Shown one piece after another: positions 8,667 to 16,239 of a stretch of DNA of 64,000 bases. The notes beneath the pieces were generated by a model that was not told the DNA's origin, made no database searches, and saw nothing but the letters and a program-made list of their open reading frames with translations. How positions within the stretch are numbered: the first letter of the stretch is position 1; each line of letters begins with the position of its first letter. Source of the DNA: Pleomorphomonas sp. T1.2MG-36 (GTDB lineage Bacteria > Pseudomonadota > Alphaproteobacteria > Rhizobiales > Pleomorphomonadaceae); contig NZ_CATNLY010000023.1 of assembly GCF_950100655.1 (NCBI RefSeq), positions 558,001 through 622,000 on the forward strand, in the 5' to 3' direction. The translations under genes were made by a program, and so were the position numbers.

Positions 8667-9551
8667 TCAGGCCGCCTTGGCCTTGCCGGCCTTGTAGATG
8701 TCGTAGGCCTTGTCGACGCTCTCGCCGTCGTGCACCACGGCCCGCACGGCCGAGATCATCGCCACGGGGCAATCGGACTGGAAGATGTTGCGGCCCATGT
8801 CGACGCCGGCAGCGCCCTGATCGATGGCGCGCCAGGCCATCTCGAGCGCGTCGCGCTCGGGCAGCTTCTTGCCTCCGGCGATGACGATCGGAACCGGGCA
8901 ACCGGCCACGACCTTCTCGAAGCCGTCGTCGATATAGTAGGACTTGACGATGTGCGCGCCGAGTTCCGCGCAGATGCGGGTCGCGAGACCGAAATAGCGG
9001 GCGTCGCGTGCCATGTCCTTGCCGACGCCGGTCACCGCCATGGTCGGAATGCCGTAGCGATTGCCGGTGTCGATCAGCTTGACGAGGTTGGCGAGCGACT
9101 GGTGCTCGTACTCGGCGCCGACGTAGACGTTGGTGGTGATCGCCGAGGCGTTGAGACGGATGGCGTCCTCGATGTCGACCGCCACCAGCTCGCGCGACAG
9201 TTCGGTCAGAACGCTCATGCCGCCCGAGCAACGCAGAACCACCGGTTTGCGGCTGTCGGCCGGCATGGTCTGACGCAGGCCGCCGCGCGTACACATCAGC
9301 ACGTCCGTGTAGGGAACGAGCGGGCGAATGGTGAGATCAAGCCGCTCCAGACCGGTAGCCGGCCCCTGGAAATAGCCATGGTCAAAGGCCAGCATGACGG
9401 TGCGACCGCTGTTGGGCTGGAAGATACGCGCCAGGCGGTCCTGCATGCCCCAATCGAGCGAGACGGAACCACGCACAGGGAACGCCTTGACCTCCACCGG
9501 CTGATCCAATCCGAAATCCTTGCCTTCTCTCACGTCGTCCAAATCGGCCAT
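8667..9551 (-). CDS. lsrF: AI-2 degradation thiolase LsrF
   Basis: A 294-residue TIM-barrel protein of the class I aldolase fold that in E. coli transfers an acetyl group from 3-hydroxy-2,4-pentadione-5-phosphate to CoA, giving DHAP and acetyl-CoA. It aligns with E. coli LsrF along its length, including [27 protein letters not shown], and the catalytic lysine, which is Lys203 here (HIVKSYY), the same number as in E. coli. The ATG at 9551 was chosen for its GGAGG site; a TTG four codons upstream is in frame. Unlike enteric operons (lsrACDBFG), lsrF is the first gene here. Confidence 0.95.
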   Translation of the reverse strand: MADLDDVREGKDFGLDQPVEVKAFPVRGSVSLDWGMQDRLARIFQPNSGRTVMLAFDHGYFQGPATGLERLDLTIRPLVPYTDVLMCTRGGLRQTMPADSRKPVVLRCSGGMSVLTELSRELVAVDIEDAIRLNASAITTNVYVGAEYEHQSLANLVKLIDTGNRYGIPTMAVTGVGKDMARDARYFGLATRICAELGAHIVKSYYIDDGFEKVVAGCPVPIVIAGGKKLPERDALEMAWRAIDQGAAGVDMGRNIFQSDCPVAMISAVRAVVHDGESVDKAYDIYKAGKAKAA

Positions 9552-9633
9552 GGGGTCCTCCAATGGGCGGCGGGGTCTGCAACCAGCAGCACCAGTCGTT
9601 CAAATGAACACCGCCTTATCAATTGCACACCGG

Positions 9634-9662
9634 ACTATCCGCCGAGCGGCCCATATCGTCAA
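9634..9662 (-). promoter_or_regulatory. Candidate sigma-70-type promoter of the lsrF operon
   Basis: On the minus strand TTGACG (9662-9657) is followed after 17 bp by GATAGT (9639-9634), a four-of-six match to the -10 box. The start of transcription would be near 9627, about 75 bp before the lsrF start codon. Read by eye only. Confidence 0.4.
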
Positions 9663-9672
9663 CCCAGATTCT

Positions 9673-9853
9673 GCACATAAGTGATAACGACAGCCAAACG
9701 AACCACCCTGCAAACTTGAGGCAATACGACGTCATTCTTGCAAGCTATTGATTTATAACAATTTCGAAAAATCTGACAATTGGCGCTATGCGACTTAATG
9801 ATGATCAAGAACATCACGTCTTGCGCTTATGTGCGCATCGTGATCATATGATC
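9673..9853. promoter_or_regulatory. lsr divergent control region with palindromes (candidate LsrR sites)
   Basis: The AT-richer 366-bp gap between lsrF and lsrR contains a 9-bp inverted pair, GCACATAAG at 9673-9681 and CTTATGTGC at 9826-9834, about 145 bp apart, and a perfect 12-bp palindrome, GATCATATGATC, at 9842-9853 just before lsrR. LsrR is known to repress both divergent lsr promoters in E. coli and to be released by phospho-AI-2. That these elements are its sites is inference from position and symmetry. Confidence 0.45.
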
Positions 9854-9917
9854 GTCACCAACGGTGCTCGGGACCTCTGGCGGGAGCACCCGTGCAAATG
9901 TCACGAAGGTGAATAAC

Positions 9918-10868
9918 GTGAACGAAGCTTATGACGAGCTGGCATTCGAGCCGCACGAGGAAGAGCTGCTGAGCCGCGTGGCATGGCATTACTATCATGA
10001 CGGCCTGACGCAGAGCGAAATCGGCGAGCGGCTCAACCTGTCGCGCATCAAGGTGTCGCGCATGCTCGACCGCGGCCGGAAGATGGGGCTCATTCACGTC
10101 CACATCAATTCGAGCTATGGCGGCTGCTTCGCCCTAGAGGCCCGCCTCCAGGAGCTTTACGGCCTCGATGAGGCGCGCGTCATTCCCGCGCAGGAGACGG
10201 GCAACATCAACGACCGGTTGGCCGAAGCGGCCAGCCAGTACCTGATGGGCCGCCTCAAGGACCAGGAAATGCTGGCCGTCGGCTGGGGCGCCACGGTCAT
10301 GGGCACGCTGCAGCGGCTCGCCCGCACGCTCTCCTACAAGGATATCTCCCTGGTCAGCCTGACCGGCGGCGTCTCCGCCTACATCGAGGGCGTTGCCTCG
10401 GGTCGATCGTCGCAGAACGTCCACCTCATTCCGGCGCCCCTCGTCGTGTCGCAGGAGAGTATCGCCGAGGCGATCCGGGCCGAACGGCACGTCGTCGAGG
10501 TGATGAGCATGGCCCGCACCGCCAACTATGCCCTGGTCGGCATCGGCGCAGTTGCCGACGAGGCGACGCTGATCGCCTCCGGCTACGCCAGCCGGTCCCA
10601 GTTCGAGATCTTCCGTCGTCAGGGCGCGGTCGGCGACATCATCGGCATTTTCTACGACCAGAACGGCGCACCGCTCGACCTTCCCTTCCACAAGATGCTG
10701 GTCGGCCTCGATTTCGACGCCCTGTCGGCCATTCCGCAGGTCATCGCTGCCGCCGGTGGTTCCAAGAAAGTGGATGCCATCCGAGCCGCCGCACGCGGCG
10801 GCCGCATCAACGTGCTGATCACCGACGAGCCGACCGCCGAAGCCATCCTTGAGAAAGACCCAGCATGA
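9918..10868 (+). CDS. lsrR: LsrR, SorC/DeoR-family transcriptional repressor
   Basis: A 316-residue regulator (E. coli LsrR has 317). The N-terminal helix-turn-helix at about residues 22-60 reads LTQSEIGERLNLSRIKVSRML; the C-terminal sugar-phosphate sensor domain contains AVGWGATVMGTL near 120 and the phosphate-sensing region SLTGGVSAY near 145. In enterics it represses the lsr operons until phospho-AI-2 binds. I chose the GTG at 9918 because it has a GAAGG site eight bases upstream and gives the family length; GTG codons at 9864 and 9909 are also in frame. It overlaps lsrK by four bases. Confidence 0.9.
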   Translation: MNEAYDELAFEPHEEELLSRVAWHYYHDGLTQSEIGERLNLSRIKVSRMLDRGRKMGLIHVHINSSYGGCFALEARLQELYGLDEARVIPAQETGNINDRLAEAASQYLMGRLKDQEMLAVGWGATVMGTLQRLARTLSYKDISLVSLTGGVSAYIEGVASGRSSQNVHLIPAPLVVSQESIAEAIRAERHVVEVMSMARTANYALVGIGAVADEATLIASGYASRSQFEIFRRQGAVGDIIGIFYDQNGAPLDLPFHKMLVGLDFDALSAIPQVIAAAGGSKKVDAIRAAARGGRINVLITDEPTAEAILEKDPA

Positions 10869-12430
10869 TCCTCCCGCACGTTCTCGCCATCGATGCCGGC
10901 ACCGGCAGCGGCCGCGCCGTGATCTTCGACAAGGCCGGCCGACAGGTCGCCGTCGCACAGGAAGAATGGACGCATCTCAGCGATCCCCGTTACCCCGGAT
11001 CGATGGAGTTCGACTGCGCCGCCAACTGGGCGCTGCTTGCCGGCTGCGTACGCCGCGCGCTCGCAGCCGCCAACCTGCCGGCGTCGGCCATCCGAGCCGT
11101 CAGCGCCACCTCGATGCGTGAAGGCATCGTGTTGTGGGACCGCGACGGGCGCGAGCTCTGGGCCTGCGCCAACGTCGACTCGCGCGCGTCCGACGAGACC
11201 AAGGCCCTCAAGGCCGCCATGCCGGACTTCGAGCGAGACGCCTATGCCGTGACCGGGCAGACGTTCGCGCTCGGCGCCATTCCGCGCCTCAAGTGGATCG
11301 AACGCCACCTACCGGACGTTTATGCCCGCACGGCACGCATGTGCATGCTGTCCGACTGGATCGTTGCCCGCCTCTCGGGCGAGATCGCCTGCGATCCCTC
11401 GAACGGCGGCACCAGCGGCCTGCTTGCCCTCGACAGTCGCACCTGGGATGCCGATATCGCCCGCCGCGCCGGCATCGATCCCGCCATCCTGCCGCCCGTC
11501 CATGAGACGGGTACCGCCATCGGCCGCGTGACGGCAGCCGCCGCAGCCGACACGGGCCTCGCCGTGGGAACGCCGGTGGTGGTCGGCGGCGGCGACGTGC
11601 AGCTTGGCGCGCTCGGCCTCGGCGTCGGTCGCGCTGGCGAAGCGGCCGTGCTGGGTGGCACGTTCTGGCAGGAAGTGGTCAACATGCCCAGGCCGACGGC
11701 CGATCCGGCCATGCGGGTGCGCGTCAATCCGCATGTCGTGCCGGGTCTCAGCCAGGCCGAGGGCATCGCCTTCATGGTCGGCATGACCACCCGCTGGTTC
11801 CGCGATGCCTTCTGCGACGAGGAGAAGCGCATCGCTGCCGAACGAGGCATCGACGTCTACGCGCTCCTTGAGGAGAAATCGGCCGCCGTGGCGCCCGGCG
11901 CCAATGGCATTCTTCCGATCTTCTCGGACGTGATGAACTGCGGCGCCTGGTACCACGCCGCGCCGTCGCTTCTGAACCTGTCGCTTGACGCCAGCGTTTG
12001 CGGCAAGCCCCAGATCTTCCGCGCCATCCAGGAGAACGCCGCGATCGTCGCGTCGGAGAATCTCCAGCTTGCGGCGAACCTCGCAGGCGTGACGCTGACC
12101 GATCTGGTTTTCGCCGGGGGCGCCTCCAAGGGCGCTCTCTGGGGCCAGATCCTGTCCGACGTGACCGGCCTGCCTGTGAAAGTGCCGGAGGTGACCGAGG
12201 CGACGGCGCTGGCCGCGGGCCTCGCCGCCTGGGTCGGCATCGGCGAATACGCATCACTGCCGGAAGCGGCCGACGCCGTGGTTCGCTGGCGTCGTCGCTA
12301 CGAGCCGGATGCCAGTCGTCATTCTTTCTACCGGGAGGTCGCCGAGCGTTGGCGCGAAGCTTATGCCGCCCAACGCCGCCTCGTCGACGCCGGCATCACC
12401 CGGTCGATGTGGAAGGCCCCCGGCCTCTGA
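10865..12430 (+). CDS. lsrK: Autoinducer-2 kinase LsrK
   Basis: A 521-residue FGGY-family kinase that phosphorylates AI-2 in the cytoplasm, trapping it and making the LsrR inducer. The first FGGY domain opens with VLAIDAGTGSGRAVIFD; a nucleotide-linked GGGDVQLGALGLG segment is near residue 240; the second domain has LVFAGGASKGALWGQIL near 415 and the family end segment EVTEATALAAGLAAWVG. The length is close to E. coli LsrK (530). It is coupled to lsrR by an ATGA overlap and lies beside the lsr transporter, which distinguishes it from xylulose or glycerol kinase. Confidence 0.92.
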   Translation: MILPHVLAIDAGTGSGRAVIFDKAGRQVAVAQEEWTHLSDPRYPGSMEFDCAANWALLAGCVRRALAAANLPASAIRAVSATSMREGIVLWDRDGRELWACANVDSRASDETKALKAAMPDFERDAYAVTGQTFALGAIPRLKWIERHLPDVYARTARMCMLSDWIVARLSGEIACDPSNGGTSGLLALDSRTWDADIARRAGIDPAILPPVHETGTAIGRVTAAAAADTGLAVGTPVVVGGGDVQLGALGLGVGRAGEAAVLGGTFWQEVVNMPRPTADPAMRVRVNPHVVPGLSQAEGIAFMVGMTTRWFRDAFCDEEKRIAAERGIDVYALLEEKSAAVAPGANGILPIFSDVMNCGAWYHAAPSLLNLSLDASVCGKPQIFRAIQENAAIVASENLQLAANLAGVTLTDLVFAGGASKGALWGQILSDVTGLPVKVPEVTEATALAAGLAAWVGIGEYASLPEAADAVVRWRRRYEPDASRHSFYREVAERWREAYAAQRRLVDAGITRSMWKAPGL

Positions 12431-12513
12431 CGCCTGCCGCAACGAAGCGGCAGCACCGACTTTCAATTGCAAGCAAGAACCGCCGTCCGGACGGGGACAG
12501 CGGCGGAGGAACA

Positions 12514-12867
12514 ATGTTCAAAACAAAAGAAGACGAGCACGAATATCGCTTCGGCGATCATGGCCCCAAATACCTGCTGCGTGGTCCGCGCGTCGACATC
12601 GGCGTCGTCACACTGCTGCCGGGCCAGCATTTCAACACGCACAAGCATCAGCACATCGAGGAAAACTTCCTGACGATCGCCGGTGAGGTTCACATGTACG
12701 TCGACGGCGAGCTGCATGTGCTCGGGGTCGGCGACTTCCTGCGTTGCGAGCCCGGCGAGGGGCATCACGTCGTCAATCGTGGCGACACGCCGTGGAAGGC
12801 GGTCTTCGTCAAGGCGCCCTACGACCCCAAGGACAGCGTCCCGATCGCCTGGTCGCCCGAAGACTAG
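12514..12867 (+). CDS. Cupin-domain protein, third gene of the lsrRK operon
   Basis: A 117-residue single-domain cupin. Cupin motif 1 is HTHKHQHIEENFLTIAGE with His and Glu metal ligands near residues 35-44, and motif 2 is PGEGHHVVNRGD near 78-89 with a His ligand, so metal binding is likely. It starts 83 bp after lsrK with a strong GGAGGA site. Small cupins of this type are isomerases, dioxygenases or simply binding proteins. Its conserved place suggests a step or sensor in AI-2 handling, but nothing in the sequence fixes the reaction. The stop codon TAG overlaps the stop of the convergent LtrA gene. Confidence 0.82.
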   Translation: MFKTKEDEHEYRFGDHGPKYLLRGPRVDIGVVTLLPGQHFNTHKHQHIEENFLTIAGEVHMYVDGELHVLGVGDFLRCEPGEGHHVVNRGDTPWKAVFVKAPYDPKDSVPIAWSPED

Positions 12868-13958
12868 TCGTCAACTCGCCCTGCCACGGCATCCGCGGCA
12901 AGTGCCGCCACGGCGATGGCAAGTGCCGCACCGAGGAGGCCAACCGGCCCCAGGGGGAGCAGCAAGAGCACGCACCCCGCCGCGGCGGCCGCGATGCGCG
13001 GGGCTACGCCGCGAAGGCCGAGGCCGTACCGGAACAGGGCTGTTCCGGCGAAGTAGAGGACGAGCCCGAGACCGAGCCAGAAGGACAAGTTGGCATCTCC
13101 GCTCTCAGCCCCGAAATGTTCCTTGAGCCCGACCGACAGGCAAAGCACGCCGCCGATCATCACCAGGAAGGCGAACCAGTAGGCGATCAGCGCCGCCCGG
13201 CCACGTTCGGCCGGGGTCAGATCGGATAGTCGTCGCTCGGCCCGCCGATCGTCACCGGCAAAATAGGCGGACCACAACGCAATGATGATGGCCAGCGACA
13301 GGCCCGCCTCGATCAGGCCCGTCACCATGCCGCCGGCAGAGAGCGAGATGCCGATCGAGATGACGCTCTCCCCGAACACGATGAGAAGCAGCAGGCCATG
13401 CCGCTCGACAAAATGGTCGGGAGCGAGCGTGAAGGCGCGCGCCGTGTAGAACAGCGCCATGCCGACCAGGATGATGATCACCAACGCCTGAGCCATGCTG
13501 CCCGCAAGCCCCGGCAGATAGCCGGATATGCCCAACAGGAGCGCGGTGCCGACGTTGACGACGCCGAAGCGCAAGGTCGGGCCGACAAGGCCGCCAAGCG
13601 TTGCGAAGGCCAGGGTATGAACCGCCACGACGAACAGCGCGCCCCCGCCAACAACGGCGGTGCTGTGCTCGTGGAGGCCAGGAATGCCGATCGCGAGAAA
13701 GAACGTGCCGGCCATGGCGACCAGCATGACCGCCGTCAGGGCTCGATGCGAAGCGATGTGGCTCGCCAGCCAGACATAGCCGCCGTACATCCACCAGAGG
13801 AACGTCAGCACCGACAGGGCGCCGACAAGATCGGCCGGCGTGTGCGCCGCCTTCAAGAGGTGGGTGATCTGGGTAATCGCAAAGACGAAAGTGAGGTCGA
13901 AGAGAAGTTCGACCGTCGCCGCGCGACGTTCGCCCGCCCCCTGCGCTGCTGAAATCAT
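12864..13958 (-). CDS. LtrA family (low temperature requirement A) membrane protein
   Basis: A 364-residue integral membrane protein with about ten to twelve hydrophobic segments. It begins with the family's ATVELLFDLTFVFAITQITH near residue 13 and contains LWWMYGGYVWLA near 50 and ERHGLLLLIVFGESVISIG near 190, both typical of LtrA. The family was named from a cold-sensitive Listeria mutant; its transport or enzymatic role is unknown. The ATG at 13958 precedes the conserved core; the frame is open further upstream. Its stop codon lies inside the palindrome CTAG shared with the cupin gene. Confidence 0.88.
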   Translation of the reverse strand: MISAAQGAGERRAATVELLFDLTFVFAITQITHLLKAAHTPADLVGALSVLTFLWWMYGGYVWLASHIASHRALTAVMLVAMAGTFFLAIGIPGLHEHSTAVVGGGALFVVAVHTLAFATLGGLVGPTLRFGVVNVGTALLLGISGYLPGLAGSMAQALVIIILVGMALFYTARAFTLAPDHFVERHGLLLLIVFGESVISIGISLSAGGMVTGLIEAGLSLAIIIALWSAYFAGDDRRAERRLSDLTPAERGRAALIAYWFAFLVMIGGVLCLSVGLKEHFGAESGDANLSFWLGLGLVLYFAGTALFRYGLGLRGVAPRIAAAAAGCVLLLLPLGPVGLLGAALAIAVAALAADAVAGRVDD

Positions 13959-14056
13959 CGAGGCCCCCGCCCGAAAGAAGCTGAAATGTACGTCGACAAC
14001 AATGATTGGAAGAGTAGTCGATTTAGGGGGTCGCGCAACCAGCGACGGCGAGGCGC

Positions 14057-14081
14057 GGAACATTCCCGTCGACGAACGGTT
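14057..14081 (+). promoter_or_regulatory. Candidate EcfG (general stress) promoter
   Basis: GGAAC (14057-14061), a 16-bp spacer, then GGTT (14078-14081) closely resembles the alphaproteobacterial EcfG consensus GGAAC-N16/17-CGTT, with one mismatch. The downstream gene (start 14116) is a small basic protein of a kind often under the general stress response. Found by eye. Confidence 0.5.
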
Positions 14082-14115
14082 TAGGCGGGACATATCCGCA
14101 GTAAGGAGACGTTCC

Positions 14116-14475
14116 ATGCCCCGTGGAGATAAATCCGCCTATACCGAAAAGCAGAAGCGCAAGGCCGAACATATCGAGGAAGGCTACGAGTCACGCGGCG
14201 TTTCCGAAGATGAAGCGGAGCGGCGTGCCTGGGCGACCGTGAACAAGGAAAGCGGTGGCGGCAACAAGTCCGGTTCCGGACGCGGCCGCCCGGACACCAC
14301 CGTTTCCTCCGAGAAAGGGGGACGGAAAGGCGGCGCCGCCTCGGCCTCCCGCTCGAAGGAAGAGCGATCCGCCTCGGCCAAGAAGGCGGCCGCCTCTCGA
14401 TCGCGGGAAGATCGTTCGGCATCGGCCAAAAAGGCCGCCGCGACGCGCAAGCGCAACAAGGAACGAGCCGCCTGA
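14116..14475 (+). CDS. Small basic KGG-type protein, annotated elsewhere as plasmid stabilization protein
   Basis: A 119-residue, very hydrophilic and lysine/serine/alanine-rich protein. The N-terminal half (GDKSAYTEKQKRKAEHIEEG and RRAWATVNKES) is a conserved rhizobial domain; the C-terminal half holds two imperfect copies of SRSxEERSASAKKAAA, a histone-H1-like low-complexity tail. The label plasmid stabilization is inherited in databases and I see no plasmid function here. An AAGGAG ribosome site precedes the ATG, and a probable EcfG promoter lies upstream, so a stress-related, perhaps nucleic-acid-binding, role is plausible but unproven. Confidence 0.75.
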   Translation: MPRGDKSAYTEKQKRKAEHIEEGYESRGVSEDEAERRAWATVNKESGGGNKSGSGRGRPDTTVSSEKGGRKGGAASASRSKEERSASAKKAAASRSREDRSASAKKAAATRKRNKERAA

Positions 14476-14485
14476 CGTCCGGCGC

Positions 14486-14511
14486 TGGAGCGACTGAAGG
14501 ATCGAACCCTC
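14486..14511 (-). repeat. Degenerate copy of the 3' end of tRNA-Gly (possible att remnant)
   Basis: These 26 bases match the last 28 bases of the intact tRNA-Gly at 16132-16159 in the same orientation, with 24 identities, two substitutions and one 2-base gap. The match spans the T-arm and the TCCA end. No complete tRNA can be folded here. The two copies bracket the alcohol dehydrogenase gene, like the attL and attR of an integrated element. Confidence 0.6.
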
Positions 14512-14820
14512 TCGCCGAGTTCCGGCATATCGATAGCGGCGAGTGCGCTTGGCTGGCCCTTAGCCACTAGCCGAGTGGGTCAACCCGGGCAAAGTGACCT
14601 AGCTTGTCGAGGACTCTCGACGCACAAGTATACGTACCATTCCGCACCATGTTTTCGCCCCTTTGGGGCTAAATCGATTTCTAATCATTTAGATTCCACT
14701 TTACCGCGCTCAGGACTCGAAGTGCAATTTCACTAGTCTTTCCATAGGTATAATCCGATATTGCCCGCCACCGGATAATTTCTAGAGTTCTTCTGTCAAG
14801 TTTGATGGAAGGAAAGAAAA
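14512..14820. other. Noncoding, AT-richer stretch before the alcohol dehydrogenase
   Basis: No credible gene. The second half is noticeably richer in A and T than its surroundings, suggesting foreign origin or a promoter region. It contains two small hairpin candidates: GTCGAG/CTCGAC at 14607-14622 and GCCCC/GGGGC at 14657-14669. No promoter stands out with certainty. Confidence 0.5.
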
Positions 14821-15882
14821 ATGCGTGGCTTCGCAATGCTGGGTATCGGTCGGACCGGGTGGATCGAGAAGGAGACGCCCAAATGCGGACCGATGGACGC
14901 AATCTGCCGCCCAATTGCGCTAGCCCCTTGCACGTCGGATACGCACACCGTCTGGGAAGGAGCGCTGGGAGACCGCCACAATCTCATTCTTGGTCATGAA
15001 GCGGTCGGTGAAGTGGTCGAGGTCGGATCGCTGGTGAAGAGCTTCAAGCCAGGGGACAAGGTGCTTGTTCCGGCGATCACCCCGGATTGGAACTCGCTTG
15101 AGGCGCAGGCTGGCTATTCGATGCACTCCGGCGGAATGCTGGGGGGATGGAAGTTCTCGAACAGCAAGGATGGCGTCTTCGCCGAGTTCTTCCACGTCAA
15201 TGACCCGGACGGCAACCTGGCCCATCTCCCCGAAGGCATCGAGCCGGCGGTCGGGACGTTGCTCGCCGACATGATGCCGACAGGCTTCCACGGCGTCGAA
15301 CTGGCGGACGTGAAGTTCGGCGACAGCGTCGCGGTGATCGGAATCGGGCCGGTTGGCCTGATGAGCGTGGCCGCGGCAGCCATCGGCGGCGCCTCTCGCA
15401 TTTTCGCCGTCGGCTCCCGCCAAAGAACCATGGACATCGCCATTGAGTATGGCGCCACCGACTGCATCAACTACCGGGATGGCGACATTGGCGAGCAGAT
15501 TCTTGAGAAAACCGCCGGAAAGGGCGTCGACAAGGTAATCGTAGCCGGCGGCGACGTCGACTCGTTCATCCCGGCGACCAACATGATGAAGCCGGGCGGC
15601 ACGATCGGCAACGTCAACTACCTTGGCTCCGGTGACTATATCAAACTACCGCGCTCCGGCTGCGGTTGTGGCATGGGTCACAAGAACTTCCGAGGCGGTT
15701 TGATGCCCGGCGGGCGGCTTAGGATGGAAAAGCTCGCCGCGCTGATCACGTCGGGCCGCATCGATCCAAGCAAGCTCATCACCCACAGGTATGAGGGGTT
15801 GGAGCACGCCGAAACGGCGCTGATGCTGATGAAGGACAAGCCGGCCGATCTGATCAAGCCGGTCGTCACCATCAACTGGTAG
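14821..15882 (+). CDS. NADP-dependent secondary alcohol dehydrogenase (TbADH type)
   Basis: A 353-residue zinc medium-chain dehydrogenase, strikingly similar along its full length to the NADP-dependent secondary alcohol dehydrogenase of Thermoanaerobacter brockii. The catalytic zinc ligands Cys37, His59 (with Glu60) and Asp150 are at the same numbers, and so are the NADP determinants Gly198, Ser199, Arg200 and Tyr218. It should interconvert secondary alcohols such as 2-propanol and ketones. The ATG follows an AAGGAAAG site. It stands alone, bounded by a tRNA-Gly fragment and tRNA-Gly, in AT-richer flanks, so acquisition by transfer is likely. The length and residues are intact. Confidence 0.92.
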   Translation: MRGFAMLGIGRTGWIEKETPKCGPMDAICRPIALAPCTSDTHTVWEGALGDRHNLILGHEAVGEVVEVGSLVKSFKPGDKVLVPAITPDWNSLEAQAGYSMHSGGMLGGWKFSNSKDGVFAEFFHVNDPDGNLAHLPEGIEPAVGTLLADMMPTGFHGVELADVKFGDSVAVIGIGPVGLMSVAAAAIGGASRIFAVGSRQRTMDIAIEYGATDCINYRDGDIGEQILEKTAGKGVDKVIVAGGDVDSFIPATNMMKPGGTIGNVNYLGSGDYIKLPRSGCGCGMGHKNFRGGLMPGGRLRMEKLAALITSGRIDPSKLITHRYEGLEHAETALMLMKDKPADLIKPVVTINW

Positions 15883-16057
15883 TGCAAGCATAACCTTAGG
15901 CACCGGAGGCCATCCGCTACATTGCGGGTGGCTTCTCGCGGCACGCCGGCAACGCACACCACAACAAAAACGACCAACCTTTAAAGCCGAGGCGATGGGC
16001 TGGAGCAAAGCCGCAGGATCGCGAGGGCAAGAGTCGTAGCCAGGTCGCCGAAAGGCG

Positions 16058-16091
16058 AGTGACACGGCAGTGACACGAGTGACACGGCAGC
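16058..16091. repeat. Short direct repeats next to tRNA-Gly
   Basis: GAGTGACACGGCA occurs twice, 20 bp apart, with a partial GTGACACG copy between. The 250-bp gap from 15883 to 16131 otherwise holds no gene. These repeats abut the AT-rich stretch before the tRNA 3' end and may be part of an old junction. Confidence 0.5.
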
Positions 16092-16131
16092 GAAAACTAA
16101 AGCTTTAAAATATTGATTTTATTGGAGAAAT

Positions 16132-16205
16132 TGGAGCGGGTGAAGGGAATCGAACCCTCGTATTCAGCTTGGGAAGCTGCTGCTCTACCATTGAGCTACA
16201 CCCGC
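16132..16205 (-). tRNA. tRNA-Gly, anticodon CCC
   Basis: A 74-nt cloverleaf on the minus strand. The acceptor stem GCGGGTG pairs with CACCCGC, followed by the encoded TCCA. The D-arm GCTCAATGGTAGAGC, the anticodon loop TTCCCAA (anticodon CCC) and the T-arm AGGGTTCGATTCCCT are all present. It is intact and looks functional, and serves as the likely attachment end of the element containing the alcohol dehydrogenase. Confidence 0.93.
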
Positions 16206-16239
16206 GACGCGCCCTAGATCGCAGTCTCGCCCGGCGCTG

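Noticed and set aside
14486..14580. A second functional tRNA
   Set aside because: Only the T-arm and 3' end resemble tRNA, with a 2-base gap; no acceptor or anticodon stem can be formed.
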